Notes under the pieces: generated by a model
Told to the model about the DNA's origin: nothing
The model's database searches: none
Seen by the model: only the letters and a program-made list of their open reading frames with translations
Program-made: the position numbers and the translations under genes
Shown here: one piece after another, positions 54,533-62,172 of the stretch
Layout: every line of letters starts with the position of its first letter
Position numbering within the stretch: the first letter of the stretch is position 1
Assembly (NCBI GenBank): GCA_014960805.1
Contig: CP063163.1
Span: forward strand, 4,365,001 to 4,429,000
Origin: Cytobacillus suaedae
Lineage (GTDB): Bacteria > Bacillota > Bacilli > Bacillales > Bacillaceae_L
Direction: 5' to 3'
DNA: 64,000 bases

Positions 54533-54581
54533 AATTCTATAATCATGGTAACACAATCTTTAGGCATACAAAATTAGTTTT

Positions 54582-55151
54582 CTACCCTTTTCTCATGGTC
54601 TCAATTCCTGCAAGAAAGGTATCAATCAGCAACTGCAGACTTTTATCCACGTCTACCGGCATCCCAAATCCTCCTTTTTGCTCAAGGGAAGCAAATCCAT
54701 GTAAAATACTTCGAAATCCACGGACTGCATGAATGACGGACACATCCTCTAAGTTATATGCTTTAAATATTCTACTTGTTAGTTCCACAATACGGCCAGC
54801 CGCTTTTTGAAGTTCCACATTTGTATCTGGAGCTTTTAAGGTTGCTTCATATAAACCAGGGTGGTTTCTTGCAAAAGATATATATGCCATCCCAATGCCC
54901 CTAATCGCAACATCACCTGATTTTCCTATGGCTGCATCCGCCATCTCCTGATAAAGTAGCTCTAATCCATATACAGCAATCTTTTCACGCAAATCCGTTA
55001 AGCCTTCAATATGGTTATATAATGACGGTGTTTTAATATTTAACTTTTTTGCTAGTGCAGCTAAGGTAACTGATTCTAAGCCTTCTGTGTTTGCAATATC
55101 GATTGCGGTGTTCATGATTGTAGTTACGTCCAAACCAACTCTTGGTGACAT
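54582..55151 (-). CDS. TetR/AcrR family regulator
   Basis: 189 residues. N-terminal helix-turn-helix: IMNTAIDIANTEGLESVTLAALAKKLNIKTPSLYNHI (about 12-48). The C-terminal part is of the TetR_C_33 (WHG) type with HAVRGFRSILHGFASLE. ATG 55151; the metallo-hydrolase gene ends 5 bp upstream, so both genes are one operon, and the palindromes before that operon are probable operators of this repressor. Inducer unknown. Confidence 0.92.
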   Translation of the reverse strand: MSPRVGLDVTTIMNTAIDIANTEGLESVTLAALAKKLNIKTPSLYNHIEGLTDLREKIAVYGLELLYQEMADAAIGKSGDVAIRGIGMAYISFARNHPGLYEATLKAPDTNVELQKAAGRIVELTSRIFKAYNLEDVSVIHAVRGFRSILHGFASLEQKGGFGMPVDVDKSLQLLIDTFLAGIETMRKG

Positions 55152-55156
55152 AATGC

Positions 55157-55873
55157 TTACTTCCTTCCTACGTTTGCTTCTGCTTTGTTAATGGCCATAT
55201 CCATTTCATTTCCTGTTGTTAAGTAGATCATTTTACCATGACCAATGGCAAGGACTGAGGGATTAAGTTCCTTAATTTTTTTTGCGCTAGCTAATGCAAG
55301 CTCTTTATTCCATGTTGCCATTGCTGGGAAAGGAAAGAAAGGCTGTAATTGACCTGAAACAGCAAACCCTCCCTTTGTTTGAAAAGCATCACCAGCAATG
55401 ATTACATTACTTCTTGTATCTAGAAAAGACATTGAACCTGGGGTATGGCCAGGAGTTGTGATAGCAACTAAAGAGCCAATACAATCTCCATCGTTAATAA
55501 GGATGTCTGGTTTCGTTTTAATGTTTTTTGGAATTCCACCACGTATTGGTGTTTTCGGCTCATCGGCATCTAGTGAAACATCACCAGCTAGAAGTCTGGA
55601 ATCTCTTTTGGATATTAAAACTGGTACATCTGGAAGACTATTTTTTAACTCATCTAAGGCACCGACATGATCTCCATGAGCATGAGTGAGCAAGATTTTT
55701 GTGATCGGTTTCCCAATTTGTAATGCTGCTTTCAGAATAGCATTTTTGCTATAAGGTAAGGCCGCATCTATTAAGGTTAAACCATTATCCTCCTCAATCA
55801 AATAACAATTCACAGGAAAAAAGTTTGGCATGAACGCTAATTGATAAACCGACTTTTCACGTGTTATTTTCAT
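55157..55873 (-). CDS. Metallo-beta-lactamase fold hydrolase
   Basis: 238 residues from ATG 55873 (MKITREKSVYQLAFMPNFF). The longer in-frame start at 55918 lies inside the operator palindromes and would be lost in the promoter, so I prefer 55873. The metal motif is LTHAHGDHVG with H64, H66, D68, H69, then ITTPGHTPGSMSFLD and VIIAGDAF for the other ligands, and a final AIGHGKMI. Dinuclear zinc is expected. Substrate unknown; relatives include lactonases and glyoxalase II-like enzymes. First gene of an operon with a TetR gene. Confidence 0.9.
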   Translation of the reverse strand: MKITREKSVYQLAFMPNFFPVNCYLIEEDNGLTLIDAALPYSKNAILKAALQIGKPITKILLTHAHGDHVGALDELKNSLPDVPVLISKRDSRLLAGDVSLDADEPKTPIRGGIPKNIKTKPDILINDGDCIGSLVAITTPGHTPGSMSFLDTRSNVIIAGDAFQTKGGFAVSGQLQPFFPFPAMATWNKELALASAKKIKELNPSVLAIGHGKMIYLTTGNEMDMAINKAEANVGRK

Positions 55874-55898
55874 ACTATCTAACAACCCTTCTAATATG

Positions 55899-55940
55899 GT
55901 TAGTTTTAAAACTAACATTGTTAGTTTAAATATAAACTAA
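55899..55940. promoter_or_regulatory. Two palindromic operators before the metallo-hydrolase/TetR operon
   Basis: GTTAGTTTTAAAACTAAC (55899-55916) is a perfect 18-bp palindrome, and TTAGTTTAAATATAAACTAA (55921-55940) a second one with matching half-site TTAGTTT. They are adjacent, 22 bp centre to centre, and lie 26 bp before the chosen start. The repeated half-site indicates cooperative binding of a dimeric repressor, most likely the TetR protein of the same operon. Confidence 0.75.
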
Positions 55941-56067
55941 TACCATTAGTTTTTCAATAGATATTTTCATTAATTTTCCAAATTAAATTTATGCAATTAA
56001 AAATAGGGAGCTCCCTAAAGGTAACGGGTTCTCTTTATGAGTGCAAAACGTGAAATTACAACTCAAA

Positions 56068-56103
56068 TAGCATGTTAAATCTCATATGATTTAGCATGCT
56101 TTT
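56068..56103 (+). terminator. Terminator-like hairpin, left
   Basis: AGCATGTTAAATC pairs with GATTTAGCATGCT (one bulge), followed by TTTTTTA. Confidence 0.7.
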
Positions 56104-56309
56104 TTATTGATATGGGAACGTTATGACAATTTTATTTGAGAATTATCATTGTAATTAGCATACCAATTAGCGAAGCGAGAATGAACATTCTCATGCTGAT
56201 AGTTTATATGCTAAAACAGTTGCTAATAATTTGTTCAAGTTGATTTCATTTTTTTAATAGTAGCCTTACCAATAAGCTGCCTTGTCCTTAATTAATCAAC
56301 CAGCGATAG

Positions 56310-56505
56310 TAAATAAACGGAGATTTTCCGGTTAAGTTCAGAATGGAGCTCTTTTGAGGCTAAATAAGGGGAGGTTTTCCGGTTATGCCAAGAAAAACCC
56401 CCTATCTTCATAATTTTTGAGTGAATAGGCGGAATCTCTCCGTCTATTGAAGCTATTTTAAATGGTATTTTCTATTTAAGCGGAATTTTTCCGTCTATTT
56501 ATCAA
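56310..56505. repeat. Four CGGA...TCCG mini-hairpin repeats
   Basis: AAACGGAGATTTTCCGGTTAA (near 56317), AGGGGAGGTTTTCCGGTTA (near 56367), AGGCGGAATCTCTCCGTCTATT (near 56427) and AAGCGGAATTTTTCCGTCTATT (near 56479). Each has a CGGA/TCCG type stem in an AATA...TTAT context. A dispersed short repeat as seen in other Bacillus-like genomes. Confidence 0.55.
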
Positions 56506-56550
56506 ATCGTGTGCTTACCTAATTCTCCAAACGGTTAATATTAGGAAGCG

Positions 56551-56590
56551 AAAAAGCATGATGATTAAATTTCTAATCACCATGCTTTTT
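56551..56590. terminator. Terminator-like hairpin, right
   Basis: AGCATGATGATTAAA pairs with TTTCTAATCACCATGCT (mismatches), flanked by T/A runs on both sides. Confidence 0.65.
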
Positions 56591-56662
56591 AATACGTTAT
56601 TTGTACTGTTATTAATGCTTTTGCACTCCAAAGAGAACCCGTTACCCTGAAGGAACACCCAC

Positions 56663-57106
56663 CTATGTTTTACTCGTATTTATTCTTTTTATCACCTGAT
56701 TTATCACTTCAGAAAACACTAGACCAAATGCAATTGCACCGGATATCATAAATGCTTTTGCAGCTAATTCAAGGGCTACACTGTAATCATTTTCAACAAA
56801 GTTTCTCATTGCATCGTACGCAAGTCCGCCCGGAACTAAAGGAATAATCCCAGATACACTAAAGATGATAATGGGTGTCTTATAATATTTCGCAAAAAAC
56901 TGGCTTATAATTGCCACCAGTACAGATGCAATTAATGTAGAAAGTATGGCATCCATATAGTATGTATCTAACCAAATATAGGTCATCCAGCCACACATCC
57001 CTACAAAACCACATTGAAATAAGGATTTTCGGGGGACATTAAACAGAATTCCAAAAGCAGCCGAAGCTAAAAAACTCATAATAAGTTGTATGATCATTCC
57101 ATTCAC
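56663..57106 (-). CDS. Threonine/serine exporter, C-terminal half (ThrE_2 / YjjB type)
   Basis: 147 residues with four hydrophobic helices (about 5-24, 52-68, 77-95, 115-135), as in DUF3815 of the ThrE superfamily: FNVPRKSLFQCGFVGMCGW, FSVSGIIPLVPGGLAYDAM. The PLVPG segment is the family motif. ATG 57106 overlaps the upstream gene by 4 bp. With that gene it should form the two-part exporter. Confidence 0.9.
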   Translation of the reverse strand: MNGMIIQLIMSFLASAAFGILFNVPRKSLFQCGFVGMCGWMTYIWLDTYYMDAILSTLIASVLVAIISQFFAKYYKTPIIIFSVSGIIPLVPGGLAYDAMRNFVENDYSVALELAAKAFMISGAIAFGLVFSEVINQVIKRINTSKT

Positions 57107-57861
57107 ACTCCTAAAGCCAATATAACCGCGATGCCTGTTCCGATCGCAAATGCTGTTAAAAAGGCCTCGGCTCCCTTAGACAATCCAGATACTAAGTGAC
57201 CTGCAATCAAATCTCGAACTGCATTTGTAATTAACAAACCCGGCACAAGTGGCATAACAGATCCAATAATGATTTTATCTATCTCACTTCCAACTCCAAG
57301 CGTCACAAACCCCAAGGCTAAAATGCCGATTAAGCTCGACGCAGTAAATTCGGCAAAGAACTTTATTCTAACAAAGTAATGGACATAGAATAGGGTTGTG
57401 AAACCTAGTCCACCTGTAATAAAGGCTGGTAAGAAATCTGACCATCCACCTTGAAACATGATTAGAAAACAACCACTAGCTATAGCAGCTGCAAGAATCT
57501 GAACCCAAAGCGGAAAGGCAAAGTTGCTTACTTCAATTTCTTTAAGTTTTTCTAATGCTTGTTCTAAAGTGATTTCACCCGTACTTATTTTTCTAGAAAT
57601 GCTATTAACTCGCGTGACTTTATATAGGTCTGTAGAACGTTCCGAAATTCTAATTAATTTTGTGGGCTCAAGCCCGGTCATAGAAAAAATGATTCCTGTC
57701 GGTGTTACATAGCTATGAGATTGGTCCATTCCATAAGAAGAAGCAATTCGGGTCATCGTATCTTCAACTCGATATGTTTCAGCTCCGTTTTGCAACATTA
57801 ATTTACCTGCTAGTAAACACACCTCAAGCACTTCATAGGTTTGATTTGGTTTTGTATCCAT
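57103..57861 (-). CDS. Threonine/serine exporter, N-terminal half (ThrE / YjjP type)
   Basis: 252 residues from ATG 57861 (MDTKPNQTYEVLEVCLLAGK), with GGAG eight bases upstream; GTG 57870 and ATG 57864 are alternatives. A soluble DUF1212 part (about 1-115; AETYRVEDTMTRI, GIIFSMTGLEP) is followed by five hydrophobic helices with VMPLVPGLLITNAVRDLI. Exports threonine and serine in relatives. Overlaps the C-terminal-half gene by 4 bp, so translation is coupled. Divergent from the PhoD-like gene. Confidence 0.9.
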   Translation of the reverse strand: MDTKPNQTYEVLEVCLLAGKLMLQNGAETYRVEDTMTRIASSYGMDQSHSYVTPTGIIFSMTGLEPTKLIRISERSTDLYKVTRVNSISRKISTGEITLEQALEKLKEIEVSNFAFPLWVQILAAAIASGCFLIMFQGGWSDFLPAFITGGLGFTTLFYVHYFVRIKFFAEFTASSLIGILALGFVTLGVGSEIDKIIIGSVMPLVPGLLITNAVRDLIAGHLVSGLSKGAEAFLTAFAIGTGIAVILALGV

Positions 57862-57992
57862 CATTATCACTCCAAATTCCGTATAGAAATTCAGTTTTAT
57901 CTGAGTATATCACAGCAAGTGAGTCTACTCACACAATAAGTTCCGTCGAATAGGATAGTAGGAATCTGTTAAAGAAATGGAGAGGTCAAACC

Positions 57993-60062
57993 ATGAAGAT
58001 TCCAACTATTTTATGTGGACCAATCATTCGTCGTGTTGAGCCTAACCAGGTATGTATTTGGATTGCAACGAGCAAGCCTCTGAAAATAGGAGCTAAAGTA
58101 TATACCGTTGAACGTAATCAAGCTAGCGATTCAAACACATATCAAATAATTCCAACCACATTTAACTCCAACATCGCCCAGCTAGGTGAAAACTTATATA
58201 TTAACTTACTAAGGGTGACTCCATCACAGGGTTCATATCCAATAGATACCCTCTTAGCCTACAATCTATTTTTCAAAAAAGGACTTGATTTAGTTGACCT
58301 TGGTCATTTTGATTTACTTACACATGACAGTCCAGACTCTATTGTTTACGGTGATTTAGATTTACCTACCTTCTATATAAGCAGTGGCCGGCATTCGAAT
58401 ATACTATATGGTTCCTGTCGAAAACCCCATGGTAAAGGGGATGATGTTTTAGTTCAAGCTGATAAAAAGCTAGAGGATTCCTATTCCAATTTAGAAATAC
58501 GACCAACTAGCCTATTCCTAATGGGGGACCAAATTTATGCGGACGATATCGCTGACCCTTTGTTTCCATTCGTAGCAAAGCTCGGCAAAAAACTAGTGGG
58601 CCAACGAGAGCAGCTTGAGGAGATTGAGCCACGGCTTATCCCGTATAGTGACAGACTAGATACAATTCAAGGTAGAAAATTTATTATGGATCAGTTATGC
58701 AACTTTACTTCTAACCAATCACATAATCACCTTATGCAGTTAGGAGAGTACGCAGCGATGTACCTCTTAAATTGGGGCCCAGAGCTTTGGAAACTTCTCT
58801 ATGAACACTCTTTTGAGACCTTTGAAGAAGCGGTCGAAAATAACAACATTCATTTTGCTTTTCCAGAAGAAAATGATAACCGAATCAAAGAGATGGATAA
58901 ACTCAAAGCACAATATGATGACCATGTCGATGCCCTCATCGAGTTTCAACATCATTTATCAAGCATCCGTCGTTTACTTGCTAACACTCCAACATATATG
59001 ATTTTTGACGATCATGATATAACAGATGATTGGAACATTACATCCGATTGGAAAAGTGCTGTTTGGAATGCTCCACTAGGAAGACATATTATTTCAAATG
59101 GTATGACTGCTTATTGGGCTTTCCAAGGATGGGGAAACGACCCAGAACTGTTTTCGAACCGATTTATCCATTCGATTGTTTCTTATTGTAAAACAATGAA
59201 TGTTAAATCTCATCATTATCAAGAGTTTATTGAGGAACTATGGTCTTTTAACGACTGGCATTTTGTTGCTCCGACTGTACCAAAAGCTCTATTTTTAGAT
59301 ACTCGAACAATGAGGGGATATTTACCCCTACCTAAGCCAAAAAAGGTTGGTCCTAAACTGGTGGAATCAATTCAAGGACCAGAACTCATTTCACAACAAG
59401 GGTTTCAACATGTTAGCAAAGCTCTAAAGGAAAGTGGTTGGCAACCAAAAACTCCTTTAGTCATTGTATCGCCTTCCCCTTTATATGGGATTGAAATCAT
59501 TGAGTCATTTTTAATTGACTATCTTTCACCGTTACGTTTATTTGGATTCAAAGCAACTAGCAGATTTGATTTAGAAGCTTGGCAATTCAATGGGAAGGGA
59601 ATCACAAACTTTCTAAAAGCCATAGTAGACTGGCAACCCAGTCAGTGCTTTATCTTATCAGGAGATGTCCATTATGGATTTGCTTTAAATACCACGGTTG
59701 AATTTAAAAATAGAGAAAAAATAAAGATTCACCAACTCACAAGTAGTCCTATTAAGAATATGAGTTTTTCAGGAGTACTAGGTTCACTTATCAAAGGGTT
59801 AGTCGGGATAACCTCCACGAACCGTAAAAAGAAAAATATTCACCGATTTTGTAGTCAGGACTATACCCTTAGTGAAGAAACGGACAGTAATCCTTGTCCA
59901 CCTTCATTTAAATGGAAGGAGACCATTCAGTATATTCCAACGCAAAGTGGAGCAACCATTGAAACAAATAATAATCTTGGTCTACTATCTATTGCTCTAG
60001 ATCACTATGAGAATCAGTTATTAAATGAAAATTCTAGGGGAAAGAGTTCAGAACGCTCTTAA
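57993..60062 (+). CDS. PhoD-like metallophosphatase
   Basis: 689 residues. No signal peptide is seen, unlike secreted PhoD. Calcineurin-like phosphoesterase motifs: LYGSCRKPHG, MGDQIYADD (177-185), FDDHDITDDWN and ILSGDVHYGF, the metal-binding core of the PhoD family. The N-terminal 120 residues form a beta-rich domain as in other PhoD-type proteins. Intracellular PhoD-like proteins exist in many bacteria with unknown substrates, so phosphodiester hydrolysis is only likely. ATG 57993 with GGAGAGG. A DinB gene follows 70 bp later. Confidence 0.85.
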   Translation: MKIPTILCGPIIRRVEPNQVCIWIATSKPLKIGAKVYTVERNQASDSNTYQIIPTTFNSNIAQLGENLYINLLRVTPSQGSYPIDTLLAYNLFFKKGLDLVDLGHFDLLTHDSPDSIVYGDLDLPTFYISSGRHSNILYGSCRKPHGKGDDVLVQADKKLEDSYSNLEIRPTSLFLMGDQIYADDIADPLFPFVAKLGKKLVGQREQLEEIEPRLIPYSDRLDTIQGRKFIMDQLCNFTSNQSHNHLMQLGEYAAMYLLNWGPELWKLLYEHSFETFEEAVENNNIHFAFPEENDNRIKEMDKLKAQYDDHVDALIEFQHHLSSIRRLLANTPTYMIFDDHDITDDWNITSDWKSAVWNAPLGRHIISNGMTAYWAFQGWGNDPELFSNRFIHSIVSYCKTMNVKSHHYQEFIEELWSFNDWHFVAPTVPKALFLDTRTMRGYLPLPKPKKVGPKLVESIQGPELISQQGFQHVSKALKESGWQPKTPLVIVSPSPLYGIEIIESFLIDYLSPLRLFGFKATSRFDLEAWQFNGKGITNFLKAIVDWQPSQCFILSGDVHYGFALNTTVEFKNREKIKIHQLTSSPIKNMSFSGVLGSLIKGLVGITSTNRKKKNIHRFCSQDYTLSEETDSNPCPPSFKWKETIQYIPTQSGATIETNNNLGLLSIALDHYENQLLNENSRGKSSERS

Positions 60063-60132
60063 ACCATTTTATTCCAAAATTTATACTGCTGTTGTAAAAT
60101 AAATACAGTGTATGAAAGGGGGATGAGGACTA

Positions 60133-60657
60133 ATGAGTGGACCTCAGCATGGAGAGTATAACCCATATTATGAAGGATATCTAAACCTTGTTCCAGATGG
60201 TGATATTTTAGACGTATTACAAGAGGAACAAGAAAAAACCATTAATTTAGTAAAAGATCTTTCCGAAGAAGATGCAAATTTCCGCTATGGACCATTAAAG
60301 TGGAGCATAAAAGAAGTAATCGGACATATCGCTGATACGGAAAGAATCATGAGTTATCGTCTCCTTCGGATTGGTCGAGGTGATACTACGCCTTTACCAG
60401 GATTTAACGAGAATGATTATATTGTAGTAGCTAATTTTGATAATTTTACGGTTCATGCGCTTCTCGAGTATTTCCAGATGACTCGAAATTCGACTATCTC
60501 TTTATTGAAAACCATGTCACCTGAGTCTATGGCTAGAGTTGGAAATGCAAATCAGAGTGAAACTTCAGCACGAGCTATTGCCTATATCATTGCTGGGCAT
60601 GAAATACACCATCGTCAGATTATTAAGGATCGTTATCTTACGACTTTAGGTATCTAG
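60133..60657 (+). CDS. DinB superfamily protein (YfiT-like)
   Basis: 174 residues. Helical-bundle metalloenzyme with the histidine triad: WSIKEVIGHIADTERIMSYR and HEIHHRQIIKDRYL. N-terminal extension GPQHGEYNPYYEGYLNLVPD is typical of the YfiT/DinB_2 group. In Bacillus some members act with bacillithiol; here the substrate is unknown. ATG 60133 follows AAAGGGGG. Confidence 0.9.
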   Translation: MSGPQHGEYNPYYEGYLNLVPDGDILDVLQEEQEKTINLVKDLSEEDANFRYGPLKWSIKEVIGHIADTERIMSYRLLRIGRGDTTPLPGFNENDYIVVANFDNFTVHALLEYFQMTRNSTISLLKTMSPESMARVGNANQSETSARAIAYIIAGHEIHHRQIIKDRYLTTLGI

Positions 60658-60740
60658 GAAAATGATCTTAGAGGCGGCTTATTAGATGAATTCATCTTTT
60701 TTTATATAGAAGGTTTTTGGGACTGCTTTCAAGCCTTGCC

Positions 60741-61020
60741 GCCTTTCTTGTCCGAATCAAGCTGTTATTCGGACTCGTTTTTCTGCTGCACTACCTTTCT
60801 TGTCCGAATCAGGCTGTCATTCGGACTTGTTTTTCTGAGGTACAGTCTTTCTTGTCCGAATCAAACCGTTATTCGGACTCGTTTTTCTGAAATACCGTCT
60901 TTCTTGTCCGAATCAAGCTGTTATTCGGACTTGTTTTTCTGCTGCACTACCTTTCCTGTCCGAATCAGACTGTTATTCGGACTTGTTTTTCTACTGCACT
61001 ACCTTTCCTGTCCGAATTAA
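60741..61020 (+). repeat. Tandem array of 52-bp units with inner hairpins
   Basis: TGTCCGAAT occurs at 60749, 60801, 60853, 60905, 60957 and 61009, exactly 52 bp apart (five full units and a partial sixth). Each unit contains GTCCGAATC ... ATTCGGAC, an 8-bp stem with about a 9-base loop, then TTGTTTTTCTG like an intrinsic terminator, then a variable spacer such as CTGCACTACC. The array fills the 443-bp gap between the DinB and CPBP genes. The open frame that crosses it is not a gene because 52 is not a multiple of three. Confidence 0.92.
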
Positions 61021-61100
61021 ACAACCATTTACAAAATTTAACATAAGTATTATAGTTTAAGTTGAAAAACAGCTCAATTAAAAATCAGGAGTGAGCTACT

Positions 61101-61874
61101 TTGTACTGGTATATGTTCATCTTTTCTATTTCGATTTGTTTACCGGGTATTATTTTTTCAAGTATTAGTGAAAGTAAAATGAGCCAATCTAGTAAAAGTA
61201 ACCAAGACGATAGAGTAGGACCTTTCTCTATAATTCTAGTATTGTTCCTAGTTGTTAGTGTTCTATCTGCTGTCGGGGCTTATTTTGTCCTAAAAATGAA
61301 TATGCTAGATCCTTTCATGTTGAGTTTGTTAGAAGGGCACTTTGATAAAAATGAATTCTACTCTATCATTTTTCTGAGTGTATCACTTGGAATACTCGTT
61401 TCCAGCGTAAATATGTTCTATTACTATTTTGTGTTACGAAAGCAAGTAGGGAATGTTGTATATTCAAAAATCAACCAACTCTATAACAATGTTGGTATTC
61501 TTACTAGAGTTTTCTTTGGTGGGGTAGTAGAAGAAATTATTTTCCGATGGGTAGGTATGAGTTTCCTCCTATGGTTAGGCAGTCTAGTAGTCGGAGATAT
61601 AAATACATATATTCTTTGGGGAGCCATCCTAATTATGAGCTTTTTATTTGCTCTCGCTCATCTCCCAGGCGCAACAGAAGTTCTTGGTGGAAAGATTAGT
61701 AAACCGGTACAAATTTACGCTATAGGAATGAACGTTATTGTCGGTATTGCTTGCGGATGGGCCTTTTGGGAAGCTGGCATTCTTGCTTCAATTATTATAC
61801 ATATGCTATTCCATTTACTTTGGTATCCAGTTCAACGCTACATTTCTAATAAAGATAGGATAGTTACTACTTAA
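61101..61874 (+). CDS. CPBP family intramembrane metalloprotease
   Basis: 257 residues, about seven or eight hydrophobic helices. CPBP (Abi) motifs: E144-E145-xxx-R149 in VVEEIIFRW, H in FLFALAHLPG, and a final HMLFHLLW, the metal-binding set of this protease family. The start is TTG 61101 with AGGAGTGAG upstream. Members process prenylated or peptide substrates, or give bacteriocin immunity; the substrate here is unknown. A 63-residue membrane protein follows on the same strand. Confidence 0.88.
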   Translation: MYWYMFIFSISICLPGIIFSSISESKMSQSSKSNQDDRVGPFSIILVLFLVVSVLSAVGAYFVLKMNMLDPFMLSLLEGHFDKNEFYSIIFLSVSLGILVSSVNMFYYYFVLRKQVGNVVYSKINQLYNNVGILTRVFFGGVVEEIIFRWVGMSFLLWLGSLVVGDINTYILWGAILIMSFLFALAHLPGATEVLGGKISKPVQIYAIGMNVIVGIACGWAFWEAGILASIIIHMLFHLLWYPVQRYISNKDRIVTT

Positions 61875-61931
61875 AGTAACTAAATAGAAAGAAGAAGACA
61901 TACATATTTGATTTATTAGGAGGAGTTAGTA

Positions 61932-62123
61932 TTGTTAAAGAATATCATGGGTTTTTTTCACTTTGAAATGATCGTTACTGTTATTCCTGGATTGATTTTT
62001 GGCTATCTTAGATGGGACCTTCCTTTGTATCTCTGCATAGGAATTTTTGTCCTTTGCATAATCCTGTATTCGTATTTCAAAAAGAAATATAAAGACAGCA
62101 AAGACACAACTGAGAGCTTATAA
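61932..62123 (+). CDS. Small membrane protein, 63 aa
   Basis: TTG 61932 is preceded by AGGAGGAG. Two hydrophobic helices (about 11-26, 30-47), then a charged tail KKKYKDSKDTTESL facing the cytoplasm. Unrecognised family. It is 57 bp behind the CPBP protease gene and before a shared terminator, so it may belong to the same transcript and possibly the same process; that is inference. Confidence 0.75.
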   Translation: MLKNIMGFFHFEMIVTVIPGLIFGYLRWDLPLYLCIGIFVLCIILYSYFKKKYKDSKDTTESL

Positions 62124-62126
62124 GAT

Positions 62127-62163
62127 CAAAAGGACGTAGTCATAATGACTACGTCCTTTTCTA
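62127..62163. terminator. Bidirectional terminator
   Basis: AAAAGGACGTAGTCAT (62128-62143) and ATGACTACGTCCTTTT (62145-62160) pair perfectly around one base. Confidence 0.9.
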
Positions 62164-62172
62164 CTACTAGAT

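Larger units (their letters stand above)
56020..56646. repeat. Inverted repeat pair (28 bp) with inner terminator-like hairpins
   Basis: Left end 56020-56048: GGTAACGGGTTCTCTTT, then ATG, then AGTGCAAAA. Right end 56619-56646 is the reverse complement with GG in place of ATG. Outside them weaker similarity continues for about 15 bp (GAGCTCCCTAAAG against GTGTTCCTTCAGG). Inside, 56068-56103 and 56551-56590 are mirror-placed hairpins of AGCATG...GCATGCT type, each ending in T runs. The ends could be those of a miniature transposon or relic; they could also be two convergent copies of a conserved RNA leader with terminator. Confidence 0.7.
55941..56662. other. 722-bp gene-free region with nested repeats
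   Basis: No ORF of significance on either strand. It holds the 28-bp inverted repeat pair at 56020-56048 and 56619-56646, two terminator-like hairpins just inside them, and four short CGGA/TCCG motifs between 56310 and 56505. See the separate entries. Confidence 0.7.

Noticed and set aside
60736-61020. 94-aa ORF across the 52-bp array
   Set aside because: 52 is not a multiple of three, so each unit is read in a different frame; no ribosome site.
60741-61020. CRISPR array
   Set aside because: The spacing is uniform, but each 52-bp unit is similar over most of its length, spacers are not unique 30-40-mers, and no cas gene is near.
54582-62123. Phage-defence island in the right third
   Set aside because: The genes are metabolic, transport or envelope families; the CPBP protein alone is not evidence of defence, and no nuclease, toxin or NTPase partner is present.
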